A stretch of 8,105 nucleotides of DNA from UBA987 sp047620825 (GCA_047620825.1 JBLHOC010000144.1:1-8105), one strand, 5' to 3'. Counted from the first letter of the stretch, positions 1-7,164 are shown. Notes: generated from the letters alone by a model not told the origin. A program made the numbers and translations.

Positions 1-191
1 GTCATAAAACTGGCACCAAACGATAGGCTAAAATTCTCTTTCACATCTGTGATAAATGATAAAGATGTGATATTATGAGGAGCAAAACCTGTTTGTGTTA
101 TTGCACCAATACCGTTTGTTATGTTTCCCCGGGTTTGTCCGTATGAGACAATCGATAAATAAAATAAAAGAGAGGTTATGAGGAATTTCAT
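1..191 (-). CDS. Exported protein of unknown function, N-terminal fragment
   Basis: Reading the minus strand from the ATG at 191 gives 63 codons that stay open to the left edge, so only the N-terminus is here. Residues 1-19 form a classic signal peptide: Met-Lys-Phe, then a hydrophobic stretch (LITSLLFYLSIV), ending in SYGQ, the cleavage style common in Bacteroidota. The mature part begins near TRGNITNG and is rich in Thr, Asn, Ser, Gly and Phe, which would suit an outer-membrane or secreted beta-rich protein, but no family can be named. A TAACTTTG -7 box lies 17 nt upstream of the start codon, and the gene is divergent from the small membrane protein gene. The fragment is too short to assign a function. 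Confidence 0.7.
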   Translation of the reverse strand, partial: MKFLITSLLFYLSIVSYGQTRGNITNGIGAITQTGFAPHNITSLSFITDVKENFSLSFGASFM

Positions 192-208
192 AGGTTAGAT
201 TACACAAC

Positions 209-216
209 CAAAGTTA
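209..216 (-). promoter_or_regulatory. Bacteroidota -7 promoter box for the exported protein gene
   Basis: On the minus strand the sequence TAACTTTG matches the Bacteroidota -7 consensus TAnnTTTG exactly, 17 nt before the ATG at 191. This implies a very short leader. The matching -33 element (TTTG, usually about 19-21 nt further upstream) is poor: only TGTGG sits near that distance. The call rests on the -7 match and its position in a divergent gap. Confidence 0.4.
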
Positions 217-266
217 CAATACTGAAAACTATCCACATGATTTGAATTTCAATTACTTCTGTAAAA

Positions 267-506
267 ATGTATTTTCGAATAATGAATATCACCATTGGAA
301 GCATAGTTACCTTAATCATTGCCGGACTATTGATACGGTTTGCAACGAAGTATTTAATGAAGCTCGTGGGTTGGGTTTTAATTATTGGGCTGGGAGTTTA
401 CGCAATGTATCACTTTGGTATAGGTCCATTTGAGAAAAATCCGATTTCAATTCAAACATGGGAGGATAGATATTGCAATGATCCAGAAGCTACTGTGACT
501 TGTTAG
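267..506 (+). CDS. Small two-helix membrane protein, cut short by an in-frame TAG
   Basis: This is the N-terminal 79 codons of a small membrane protein. Residues 8-24 (ITIGSIVTLIIAGLLIR) and about 33-50 (LVGWVLIIGLGVYAMYHF) are two hydrophobic segments separated by a short basic turn, followed by a polar stretch with Cys70 and Cys79. Two ATGs are possible, at 267 and 282; the second gives MNITIG directly before the first helix, and neither has a Shine-Dalgarno motif. The frame ends at TAG 504-506, but the same frame stays open after it for 105 codons up to TAA at 822-824, so this is probably the front of one 185-codon gene. I do not recognise the family. A membrane anchor with a charged cytoplasmic or periplasmic tail is all that can be inferred. 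Confidence 0.55.
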   Translation: MYFRIMNITIGSIVTLIIAGLLIRFATKYLMKLVGWVLIIGLGVYAMYHFGIGPFEKNPISIQTWEDRYCNDPEATVTC

Positions 507-824
507 TGCATTGTTTATCCAATCAAAAACGACATAGAAAGCCGGTTTACGGCAAAAGAATTGGTGGCCATTGAACAAGATAGAGCCCAACTCTTATATA
601 TTGTGCAGAGAAGCTTTAATGCGGTCAAACCACAAATAGAAGCCTGTTTAGGCGACGCCAATGCGGATAAAGCGTTGGATGATTTTAAAAATGATTTGAT
701 ACCAATCGACAATGATCTTTTAGAAGAAATACAACAATTTGCGCAAGACATTAAAGAAGGTGCACAAAACCAGCTTGATGAGATGACCAACAAGAAAGAT
801 AATCTCGACGAGAAATACGACTAA
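507..824 (+). pseudogene. Severed C-terminal part of the small membrane protein
   Basis: Immediately after the TAG at 504-506 the same reading frame continues with CIVYPIKNDIESRF and runs to TAA at 822-824. The translation is soluble, strongly charged and helical, with an acidic tail (LEEIQQFAQDIKEG, then LDEMTNKKDNLDEKYD). It has the composition of real coding sequence, not of a random open frame. The interrupted region reads Cys-stop-Cys (TGT TAG TGC), so the intact protein would carry a Cys-X-Cys element. The only likely restart codons are TTG 561 and GTG 564, without a Shine-Dalgarno motif, so independent translation seems weak. The natural reading is the distal half of the gene that starts at 267 or 282, inactivated by one nonsense substitution, or read through at some rate. 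The function is unknown. Confidence 0.55.
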
Positions 825-1202
825 TTAGGCGCCTAACGCGTTCCGAAGTCCTTGGACTTGACTTTCCCAAAGCAAAGAAATTTCCTCAACTTCGTCTTCG
901 TCAGCCCAGTCTGTTACAATCAAGGCAATATCATTTGTGAGCTCATCCTTTTGAATTTCCATTTCGAAATATTCGTCATCAGGATTGTCTAACCACTTAA
1001 AACGCACATTTTTCCCGTTTACCTTTTTAAGTAACTCAGCTGCATTCTCTTCGCCATCCCACAAAAACGTGTAGGTTTTGCCTTTTATATTGACATCATC
1101 TGCAAACCATTCGACTAACCCAGAAGGGGTAGAAATATAATTAAATAAGATGTTTGGAGACGATTTGACTACAAATTCCAACTCCAACTTTACTCGTTCC
1201 AT
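825..1202 (-). CDS. START/SRPBCC-like (AHSA1-type) domain protein
   Basis: This 125-residue protein is a single START-like (Bet v 1/SRPBCC fold) domain of the short type common in Bacteroidota. The fold is visible as an N-terminal beta strand (VKLELEFVV), a helix with the family signature STPSGLVEWFADDV (residues 24-37), then strands around YTFLWDG, VRFKWLD and YFEMEIQ, and a C-terminal helix (LLWESQVQGLRNALGA). Such proteins have a hydrophobic ligand cavity; the ligand here is unknown. I chose the ATG at 1202 because the domain begins right there. A TTG at 1226 would add only eight unconserved-looking residues. The gene is divergent from the PAP2 gene and convergent with the small membrane protein gene, whose TAA abuts this TAA with no spacer. 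Confidence 0.85.
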   Translation of the reverse strand: MERVKLELEFVVKSSPNILFNYISTPSGLVEWFADDVNIKGKTYTFLWDGEENAAELLKKVNGKNVRFKWLDNPDDEYFEMEIQKDELTNDIALIVTDWADEDEVEEISLLWESQVQGLRNALGA

Positions 1203-1287
1203 ATTTAGATCTTTCAGATTTTTCAAATTAAATACTATTTGCCAAATAAAAAAGCCTAATGCTACTTATTTTTACCGCTGATTTCAA
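1203..1287. promoter_or_regulatory. Divergent intergenic region between START-domain and PAP2 genes
   Basis: This 85-bp AT-rich gap must carry the start signals for both divergent genes. It contains an inverted CAAAT...ATTTG pair (1224-1241). I found no exact TAnnTTTG box on either strand. Near-matches exist (TATTTTTA at 1267-1274 on the plus strand), but without a -33 element at the usual distance. The promoter role is inferred from gene arrangement only. Confidence 0.3.
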
Positions 1288-1950
1288 ATGAGAGAAAGTT
1301 TTTTTTACAAAAGGAGGTTATTATTCACCACTTGGTTAATTTGTTTTACCGTGGGTGTTGTAATTGCATTAATTACCGAGAAGGGCGACACCATTCTATA
1401 TTTAAACAATTGGTACAACAGTTTCACTGTTCCAGTGTTTAGCTTTTTTACAAGAATGGGAGAGGCCGCGGGGTTTTTAGTTCCGTTTCTCTATTTCTTA
1501 ATCTTTAAACCAGTAAAATTTCAACTCGGGCATCTGCTCGTTGGTTTAACAACTTTAATACTCGTGTATTTTTTCAAGCATGTTGTGTACCCAGATTCTA
1601 TCCGGCCTATCGTTTTCTTTGAACAACTTAACATCGACTTACTAAATAGGTCTGATATAACCTTAAATCGAAAATTTAGTTTCCCATCAGGTCATACCGC
1701 TGCAGGGTTTGCATACTTTTTTTATGCCGCATTATGTGCTGACAAACGCGTATTTACTATGGTGTTTTTTTCAACAGCATTACTAATTGGTGTTTCAAGA
1801 ATCTTTCTAGCACAACATTTTGTTCTTGACGTATTGGCCGGCTCAACATTAGGTGTCGCCATTGCTACCGTGGTCTATTTCTATGTCATTTACAAGTCGT
1901 CGTTTAGTTCGCCTTTTTTAGACAAGAAGCTGTTTCATGGAAAAGCTTAG
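1288..1950 (+). CDS. PAP2-superfamily membrane phosphatase
   Basis: This is a 220-residue, about six-helix integral membrane phosphatase of the type 2 phosphatidic acid phosphatase family, which removes phosphate from lipid phosphates or pyrophosphates (undecaprenyl-PP, phosphatidylglycerophosphate or lipid A) at the outer face of the inner membrane. All three catalytic motifs are visible. Motif 1 is Lys97...Arg106-Pro107, with eight residues between Lys and Arg instead of the usual six. Motif 2 is PSGHT at 133-137. Motif 3 is Ser170-Arg171...His177...Asp181 (SRX5HX3D, exact). His136 and His177 are the expected catalytic histidines. The ATG at 1288 has no Shine-Dalgarno motif. The stop TAG lies inside the next gene (14-nt overlap), so the two are co-translated. 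This pairing suggests recycling of the polyprenyl carrier used by the neighbouring glycosyltransferase. The exact substrate cannot be told from sequence. Confidence 0.88.
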   Translation: MRESFFYKRRLLFTTWLICFTVGVVIALITEKGDTILYLNNWYNSFTVPVFSFFTRMGEAAGFLVPFLYFLIFKPVKFQLGHLLVGLTTLILVYFFKHVVYPDSIRPIVFFEQLNIDLLNRSDITLNRKFSFPSGHTAAGFAYFFYAALCADKRVFTMVFFSTALLIGVSRIFLAQHFVLDVLAGSTLGVAIATVVYFYVIYKSSFSSPFLDKKLFHGKA

Positions 1951-3253
1951 CTCCAAATCATTTCAAATTGCCCTTACTGTAGTCGGAATTATTTTTTTCG
2001 TTCCGTTTCTTGGTGGTGTTCATTTGTTTGATTGGGATGAAATAAACTTTGCTGAATCAGCTCGCGAAATGCTAATCACCGGAAATTACCGGCAGGTAAT
2101 GGTCAACTTCGAACCTTTTTGGGAAAAACCACCACTCTTTTTCTGGCTTCAAGCCTTATCCATGAAAATATTTGGGGTAAACGAGTTTGGTGCACGATTT
2201 CCGAATGCGATTATTGGTGTTTTGAGCCTAAACGTAATCTATGTCTATGGACGTAAGTTATTAAATGATAAGACTGCTCGATGGTGGATATTGCTGTATC
2301 TAGGATCTATCACACCTCATTTCTATTTTCATTCTGGTATAATCGATCCACTGTTTAACCTACTGATTTTCTTATCGTTTATTCAGTTGTTTTTAGCCAA
2401 AAAGAATGAGGCTACAAGCCATTGGATTTATGCTGGTGTCTTTCTAGGCCTAGCCGTATTAACAAAAGGCCCTGCGGCTGGACTCATCATTCTACTGGTT
2501 CTGGGTGTGATATGGGTTAGAAATAAATTTAAATTGTGGTTTAACGTAGGCCAATTTTTGCTCTTTGGTTTATTAACCTTGGCCATTGCAAGCATTTGGT
2601 TTATACCAGAGATCATCCAAAATGGTCCTGGATTTCTTAACAACTTCATCTCCTATCAATTAGATTTAATCAAGACTCCAGTTGCGTCGCACGGACAACC
2701 TTGGTTTTACCATCCAGTTGTATTACTCATTGGTTGTTTTCCCGCCGGTGTGTTGGCTATTAACCGATTTACGAAAGTGAATGAGACAAACGATTTTGAA
2801 CTGTTTCTTAAATACTTATTTTGGGTTGTACTGATTCTGTTTTCAATCGTTACGACCAAAATTGTACACTATTCGTCTCTCTGCTATTTCTCCCTTACCG
2901 GGTTAGCAGCAATTCGACTTACACAATGGGAGCACGGAGAAGTGCTTAGAAGATTTGAGAAAGGCCTTTTATGGACTATCTCTTGTTTGTGGATCTTAAT
3001 CTTTATTGCCTTGCCTATAGTTGGGGCTAACTTGAGCCAATTGCTGGAGTTGTATCCTAATTTAATCAAGGATACTTTCACTTTGCAAAACCTTTCTGTA
3101 GATGCGAATTGGTCAGTGTTGCACGTAATATTGGGTGTAATAGCGGGTATTGTTTTGATTACGATGATGGTCGGCTTGGTTCGAAATAAGCGTTTATTGG
3201 CTTCTAATATGGTTTTGGGGTTCGCTTTATACCTTGTCGTTTTTTTGGCATAA
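1937..3253 (+). CDS. ArnT/GT39-like membrane glycosyltransferase, cut short by an in-frame TAA
   Basis: This is a GT-C-fold glycosyltransferase of the ArnT/PMT_2 type, using a polyprenyl-phosphate sugar to modify a lipid or glycan on the periplasmic side. The 438 residues to the first stop hold more than ten hydrophobic segments. Family marks are Asp32-Trp-Asp-Glu35 in the first outer loop (catalytic acidic site), EKPPLFFW at 63-70, ARFPN at 86-90, a second acidic site at Asp137 (IIDPLFNLL), LTKGPAAG at 175-182, and SHGQPWFYHP at 251-260. The gene starts inside the PAP2 gene (14-nt overlap), with AAGAAG upstream as a weak ribosome site. Translation stops at TAA 3251-3253 directly after the last helix, yet the frame continues open for 133 more codons that look like the family's C-terminal soluble domain. 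Whether the shortened form works is unknown. The sugar and acceptor are unknown. Confidence 0.82.
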   Translation: MEKLSSKSFQIALTVVGIIFFVPFLGGVHLFDWDEINFAESAREMLITGNYRQVMVNFEPFWEKPPLFFWLQALSMKIFGVNEFGARFPNAIIGVLSLNVIYVYGRKLLNDKTARWWILLYLGSITPHFYFHSGIIDPLFNLLIFLSFIQLFLAKKNEATSHWIYAGVFLGLAVLTKGPAAGLIILLVLGVIWVRNKFKLWFNVGQFLLFGLLTLAIASIWFIPEIIQNGPGFLNNFISYQLDLIKTPVASHGQPWFYHPVVLLIGCFPAGVLAINRFTKVNETNDFELFLKYLFWVVLILFSIVTTKIVHYSSLCYFSLTGLAAIRLTQWEHGEVLRRFEKGLLWTISCLWILIFIALPIVGANLSQLLELYPNLIKDTFTLQNLSVDANWSVLHVILGVIAGIVLITMMVGLVRNKRLLASNMVLGFALYLVVFLA

Positions 3254-3655
3254 ACGGTACCTCAAGTAGAACGGTACACGCAGGGATCAGTAATTGATTT
3301 TTACAAGTCAATCAAGCATGAAGATTGTTATGTGGATGTCTATAAGTTTAAGAGTTACGCCCATTATTTTTATACGGACATACAGCCCTTAAAACTTGAA
3401 GATGCTTTGGTTCAGATTCGTGCGCAAAAGCTTGCCTCATTTCAAGTTTCGACTCGAATCGAACTGAATGAAAACGAGCGTAAGGCGTATAGCCAACATG
3501 AAATGAGCTGGTTCTTAAACGGGAAAATTGATAAACCAGTGTACCTCATAGCGCAACCAAGAAAAGCGCAAGAATTGGCAAAAACACCTGGATTTGAACT
3601 CATCCAGAATACAGGTGGATATTGGGTGTTTAGGAGAATGCCGGAGGAAGGGTAA
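3254..3655 (+). pseudogene. Severed C-terminal periplasmic domain of the ArnT-like glycosyltransferase
   Basis: In exactly the same frame as the glycosyltransferase, the 133 codons after TAA 3251-3253 read TVPQVERYTQGSVIDFYKS, then a stretch with KFKSYAHYFYTD, and end in GGYWVFRRMPEEG before TAA 3653-3655. The SYAHYFY element and the closing residues resemble, from memory, the soluble C-terminal domain that follows the membrane helices in Bacteroidota ArnT-like proteins, which would make the intact protein about 572 residues. A GTG at 3332 could in principle restart translation but would lose the first 26 residues of the domain and leave it without any export signal, so a separate functional protein is unlikely. 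The sequence has not otherwise decayed: no further stop or frameshift is seen, implying a very recent mutation, a sequence error, or readthrough. Confidence 0.65.
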
Positions 3656-3723
3656 GTTTAAGTCATTTGTTCATGTCTTCATCAACATTAACTCATTCTT
3701 GCAGTATCACATTACATCATTAA

Positions 3724-4305
3724 CTAATGCACTCTATCCCCACGATATTCCAAACGTGATACCAGGTCTGCTTCGAAATCTAAAAAAGCATCCCATCGTT
3801 TCTGTACATAGGTTTTGTCTGCAAATTCTTGTGCCAAATCAACAAATAGCCTGTAATGCCCTGCTTCAGATACCATAAATTCATGGTAAAAGCCTTTTAG
3901 GTTTTCTTCGGATATGTGGAGTGATAACAATCGGAAACGTTCGCAACTGCGTGCTTCTATCATGGCGCAAACCAAGAGTGCTTCTACGATATGTGTTTCA
4001 ATACTGCCACCTTTAAGACTAAACTTTTGTAACTCTAATACATAGTTATCTTTTCGTGCTTTGCCTAAGTCATATCCTCTAGCCTTTAGCTCTTTAAGCA
4101 CTTTACGAAAGTGTCCCCATTCTTCGGCAACAATCGGTGACACCTTTTCTACGATGTTTGGATAATTTGAGAACCGCACGATGAGGGAAATACAAGAAGT
4201 AGCCGCCTTTTGCTCACAAAAAGCGTGATCTACTAAAATCTCTTCAATTGTTTTTTCTGCGATATTGACCCATCGGGGGTCTGTAGCAAGTTTTAAACCA
4301 AGCAT
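3724..4305 (-). CDS. miaE: MiaE-like tRNA-(ms2io6A) hydroxylase
   Basis: This 193-residue protein resembles the non-haem diiron enzyme that hydroxylates the isopentenyl group of 2-methylthio-N6-isopentenyladenosine at tRNA position 37. It is a ferritin-like four-helix bundle. The iron ligands expected for the family are present: Glu31 (CEQKAA), Glu61/Glu62 with His65 (EEWGH), Glu117 (MIEARSCERF) and Glu147 with His150 (EAGH). The opening MLGLKLATDPRW is the usual N-terminus of the bacteroidotal version, so I take the ATG at 4305 rather than the TTG at 4332. With this start the gene sits one nucleotide after the stop of the membrane protein gene (TAATATG) and should be translationally coupled. 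It is the last gene of the minus-strand unit and ends in TAG, a normal use of that stop. Members of the wider family may act on other substrates. Confidence 0.88.
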   Translation of the reverse strand: MLGLKLATDPRWVNIAEKTIEEILVDHAFCEQKAATSCISLIVRFSNYPNIVEKVSPIVAEEWGHFRKVLKELKARGYDLGKARKDNYVLELQKFSLKGGSIETHIVEALLVCAMIEARSCERFRLLSLHISEENLKGFYHEFMVSEAGHYRLFVDLAQEFADKTYVQKRWDAFLDFEADLVSRLEYRGDRVH

Positions 4306-4306
4306 A

Positions 4307-5830
4307 TTATTCAGTGTAAGGCCGTAAGGCAAAGTTATTATTTCGGTAAAGATCTATGATAGATTCAGTATTATTTGATAATAAATATGCTGGATAGGGT
4401 AAGTTTTTTAAGTGCTTAAACGTACCAGTGTATTCAATCATCTTTTCGTCCAACTGCAAAGACCAATCTAAAAACAATACCGTGTTATAAACTGTATCTG
4501 CGTGCTTTGCAAAGGTCCAGTATCGTCTATCATATTTAGGATAAAGTGTTGAAATAGAGGGTTCCAAGGCTTTGCATCCGTATAAGTATTCGTCAGTCTT
4601 CGAATGGAAAACCATTACATCTGCGTTAAATTTTTGTTGAAGTGATTTTAATTTTTCACATTCAACGCACAACTTATTAATTCTAAGTACTTGTACAACA
4701 CCTGAATTCTTTCTCACACTCACGATCGCTTTTTTAGGTACGTCACTAAATTGATAAACTAATCCAACCAAACCAATTACAACTAACACCACAACATGCC
4801 GTTTTTTGTTTTTGACTTCTTTGAGCAACAGGTAATAACCAAGCGATAAAACAAATGGAAGTGCTAAGTACATTCTGGAATAAGGAAAGAACGTGCTGTC
4901 TGTACCGTCCATGGTCTTATTTAAGGCTAGTGTGCTGAGTATAAACAAGATGGTTAACCCTACAACAACGACACCTGTTCGATTCTTTTTGAATATGAGA
5001 TATCCCAATATCAGAACCAAGGTACCAAGTACCAAGCTGCCGATTTTAGGTAGAAAAGGAAACAAATACAGAAAGCGTGCGTCTAAACTTTTAATGCTTT
5101 TGGCAAAATAGTCCCAGCTTACATGTAGTTTCCAGAGATTGTGAACCGAATACATCGGGTTGTTAAATTGTTGGATCCAGAAATAAACGCAAATGGTTCC
5201 AACCAAACCTAAAACGATCGGCAAAATGGTTTTAATTCCTCTTAACTGTTTGATTAAGATCAAGTTGTAAAACCAAAGTAACGCCAATGGTACCATAATA
5301 ATCAGCACATTGGGGTTGACGAGATAGGATGAAAATAAACATGTAAATCCTATGATACGTATAACGGAATGCTTTGATCCAGTAAGCAGAAATCCAAAAG
5401 AAAACACAGCAAGTCCGCCTGAAAAGCCACGAGCCATCGCGGTGACAAAATGGTATTGAGCGGGAAGTATAATGCCCAAGCAAATGAGTCCAATGGCAGG
5501 TACCACAGCTTGTTTTCTTACAAGGTAAAACGCACCAATGAAATACGGCAGAACACCAATAATGTTTGAAACAATCGGAACTACATGCTGCACTTTCCCC
5601 CCAAGAGCGATAAATGGCGCGCTCAATATCGCTTCCATTGAGATGTTATAGAACTGTCCGTAAAAATAGGGTGTATACCATAGACCGTTGGCTTTGTCAA
5701 CAGCACTTAGCCAAGTAATGGTCTGATCTCCATCAACGAAAACGGAATTAAAATGAACGTGCACAAGTATGCGCACTATAAAAAGCATAACGCCTGCACA
5801 TCCCAGTGCAAGTAAATTGCTCTTGCTCAT
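4307..5830 (-). CDS. Multi-spanning GT-C-like membrane protein, unassigned
   Basis: This 507-residue protein has roughly 11-12 hydrophobic segments between residues 5 and 360, then a soluble tail of about 145 residues. The first outer loop carries Asp33-Gly-Asp35-Gln (FVDGDQTITW) followed by YFYGQFYNISMEAILSAPF at 55-73. An acidic pair followed by a Gly-Gln-x-Tyr...Glu-Ala element is the pattern of GT-C membrane glycosyltransferases, so a role in moving a sugar from a polyprenyl-phosphate donor is plausible but not proven. The C-terminal tail contains Cys388 and Cys391 (CVEC), Cys419, and an aromatic patch (YDRRYWTFAKHAD), and probably faces the periplasm. Its ATG overlaps the transporter stop by one base (TAATG), so it is co-translated with atoE and followed directly by miaE. 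I do not recognise a named family or substrate. Confidence 0.6.
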   Translation of the reverse strand: MSKSNLLALGCAGVMLFIVRILVHVHFNSVFVDGDQTITWLSAVDKANGLWYTPYFYGQFYNISMEAILSAPFIALGGKVQHVVPIVSNIIGVLPYFIGAFYLVRKQAVVPAIGLICLGIILPAQYHFVTAMARGFSGGLAVFSFGFLLTGSKHSVIRIIGFTCLFSSYLVNPNVLIIMVPLALLWFYNLILIKQLRGIKTILPIVLGLVGTICVYFWIQQFNNPMYSVHNLWKLHVSWDYFAKSIKSLDARFLYLFPFLPKIGSLVLGTLVLILGYLIFKKNRTGVVVVGLTILFILSTLALNKTMDGTDSTFFPYSRMYLALPFVLSLGYYLLLKEVKNKKRHVVVLVVIGLVGLVYQFSDVPKKAIVSVRKNSGVVQVLRINKLCVECEKLKSLQQKFNADVMVFHSKTDEYLYGCKALEPSISTLYPKYDRRYWTFAKHADTVYNTVLFLDWSLQLDEKMIEYTGTFKHLKNLPYPAYLLSNNTESIIDLYRNNNFALRPYTE

Positions 5831-7164
5831 TAAAAGAGATAAAGAATGCTTAAGAAAATGGTTCCTCCAACCAACATAAACAAGATGGAATATGGTAGGA
5901 TATCTTTGGCTTTTAATCCTGTTATGCCTAATAAAGGCAATGCCCAGAAGGGTTGTAGCATATTGGTGAGCTGGTCACCGTAAGCCAGTGCCATGACCGT
6001 TTTGCCAAATGGTACGTTAAGATTCTTTGCAGCTTCAATGAGTATAGGGCCTTGCACCTGCCACTGTCCACCGCCACTTGGCACCATTACGTTTACAATA
6101 GCGCTGCTTAAGTAAGCGAAAAACGGAAAAGTTTGTGTCGTGCTGATCTCCATAAAAAAGTCGGCGAATACATTTAGCAAGCCGCTAAAACTCATGATGC
6201 CCATGATACCCGCGTACAATGGAAACTGTATCAAGATACCGGTACTGCCTCGAATCGCTAATTCCGAGGCTTTAACAAATTTAAAAAGCGAACCATGAAA
6301 CGTTATGGCTAATCCAAACAGCATGAAATTGATGGTATTCAGATTTAAGAAATTAAGTGTAAATCCACCACGCCAAAACATATAGACCCAGTAAAAAATG
6401 AAAACAGCTCCGAATAAGAACCCAAAAATCTTTGAATGATCTAGTCGTTCAGCGCCTTCAACGTCACTTGGTTTTATCGGCTTGGTTGTAACTGATTTTG
6501 GATATGATTTCTTAAAAGATCTTTTAGCCAATACCCAGGCAAATAAGGGTAATACGATTAATGTTGCAGCGATTGCCACCAAATTACTTGTGCTTAAAAC
6601 GGTTTCGGTAATCGGTAAAACACCCATCGCATCCACCAAGCTATGGTTAGGTGTATTAACCGTCATTGGGGCAGATCCAGATAAGCCACCGTGCCAAACC
6701 ATTAAAGAGGTATAACCACAAGCGGCAATTAGTGGATAGTTAAGTTCAATTCCTTTTTCTCGAGCATGTTCACCAACTTTACGCGCAAGGATGGCTCCAA
6801 ATATGAGTCCCAACCCCCAATTGAAGTAACCCGCACATAAAGAAAATAGAGTAACGAATACAGCGGCGTGCACATTTGACTTACACAAGCCAGTAATAAC
6901 GCGGATAAGCTTGTTTGCAACACTGCTTAAGGCAATTGTATGACCCAACACCAACATAAGCATCATTTGCATGGTGAACTCTAAGAAAGTCCAAAAACCG
7001 CCATGCCAATAATCTAAGATTCTTAAAACACTATGCTCGTTAGATGTTGGTTCTGTAAAAATATAGGCGAGCAGGGCTGTGACTAGGGTCAAAATAATCG
7101 CAATAGAAAGCGGCGACGGTAGTATCCGTCTGACCAACTTCATGTAACCATTAACCATCTTCAT
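5830..7164 (-). CDS. atoE: AtoE-type short-chain fatty acid transporter
   Basis: This 444-residue inner-membrane permease belongs to the short-chain fatty acid transporter family (SCFA_trans, AtoE), thought to take up acetoacetate, butyrate and similar acids. Recognisable family blocks are LPSPLSIAIILTL at 15-27, DYWHGGFW at 51-58, AGYFNWGLGLIFGAILAR at 111-128, GYTSLMVWHGGLSGSAP at 150-166, and the conserved VPSGGGQWQVQGP at 361-373, followed by YGDQLTNMLQPFWALPLLGI at 395-414. Length and the full run of about ten or more hydrophobic helices match the family. The ATG at 7164 overlaps the TGA of the methionine sulfoxide reductase gene (ATGA). No fatty-acid activation genes (atoDAB) are adjacent, so the natural substrate cannot be inferred from context. 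Confidence 0.9.
   Translation of the reverse strand: MKMVNGYMKLVRRILPSPLSIAIILTLVTALLAYIFTEPTSNEHSVLRILDYWHGGFWTFLEFTMQMMLMLVLGHTIALSSVANKLIRVITGLCKSNVHAAVFVTLFSLCAGYFNWGLGLIFGAILARKVGEHAREKGIELNYPLIAACGYTSLMVWHGGLSGSAPMTVNTPNHSLVDAMGVLPITETVLSTSNLVAIAATLIVLPLFAWVLAKRSFKKSYPKSVTTKPIKPSDVEGAERLDHSKIFGFLFGAVFIFYWVYMFWRGGFTLNFLNLNTINFMLFGLAITFHGSLFKFVKASELAIRGSTGILIQFPLYAGIMGIMSFSGLLNVFADFFMEISTTQTFPFFAYLSSAIVNVMVPSGGGQWQVQGPILIEAAKNLNVPFGKTVMALAYGDQLTNMLQPFWALPLLGITGLKAKDILPYSILFMLVGGTIFLSILYLF

Noticed and set aside
504..506. Pyrrolysine or selenocysteine at the interrupted codon
   Set aside because: Selenocysteine uses TGA, and pyrrolysine is not known in Bacteroidota; no supporting genes or stem-loop are seen.
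515..793. 92-codon minus-strand open frame, Ser/Leu-rich
   Set aside because: It is antisense to the continued frame of the small membrane protein gene, and its composition is that of a reverse-complement shadow.
825..836. Perfect 12-bp palindrome TTAGGCGCCTAA at the abutting stops of two convergent genes, a possible terminator or operator
   Set aside because: It has no loop and no T-tract and encodes the Leu-Gly-Ala-stop end of the START-domain protein, a common ending for that family, so coding constraint explains it.
504..3253. Reassigned genetic code (TAG and TAA as sense codons)
   Set aside because: Well-recognised proteins here end at the expected length with TAG (PAP2, MiaE) or TAA (START-domain protein, MBL hydrolase), so both codons terminate normally.
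3656..3723. Shared bidirectional terminator between the glycosyltransferase and miaE genes
   Set aside because: I found no GC-rich stem with a flanking T-run in these 68 bases.
4303..4332. TTG at 4332 as the miaE start, giving a 26-nt overlap with the upstream gene
   Set aside because: The family N-terminus begins at the ATG at 4305, one base after the upstream stop.
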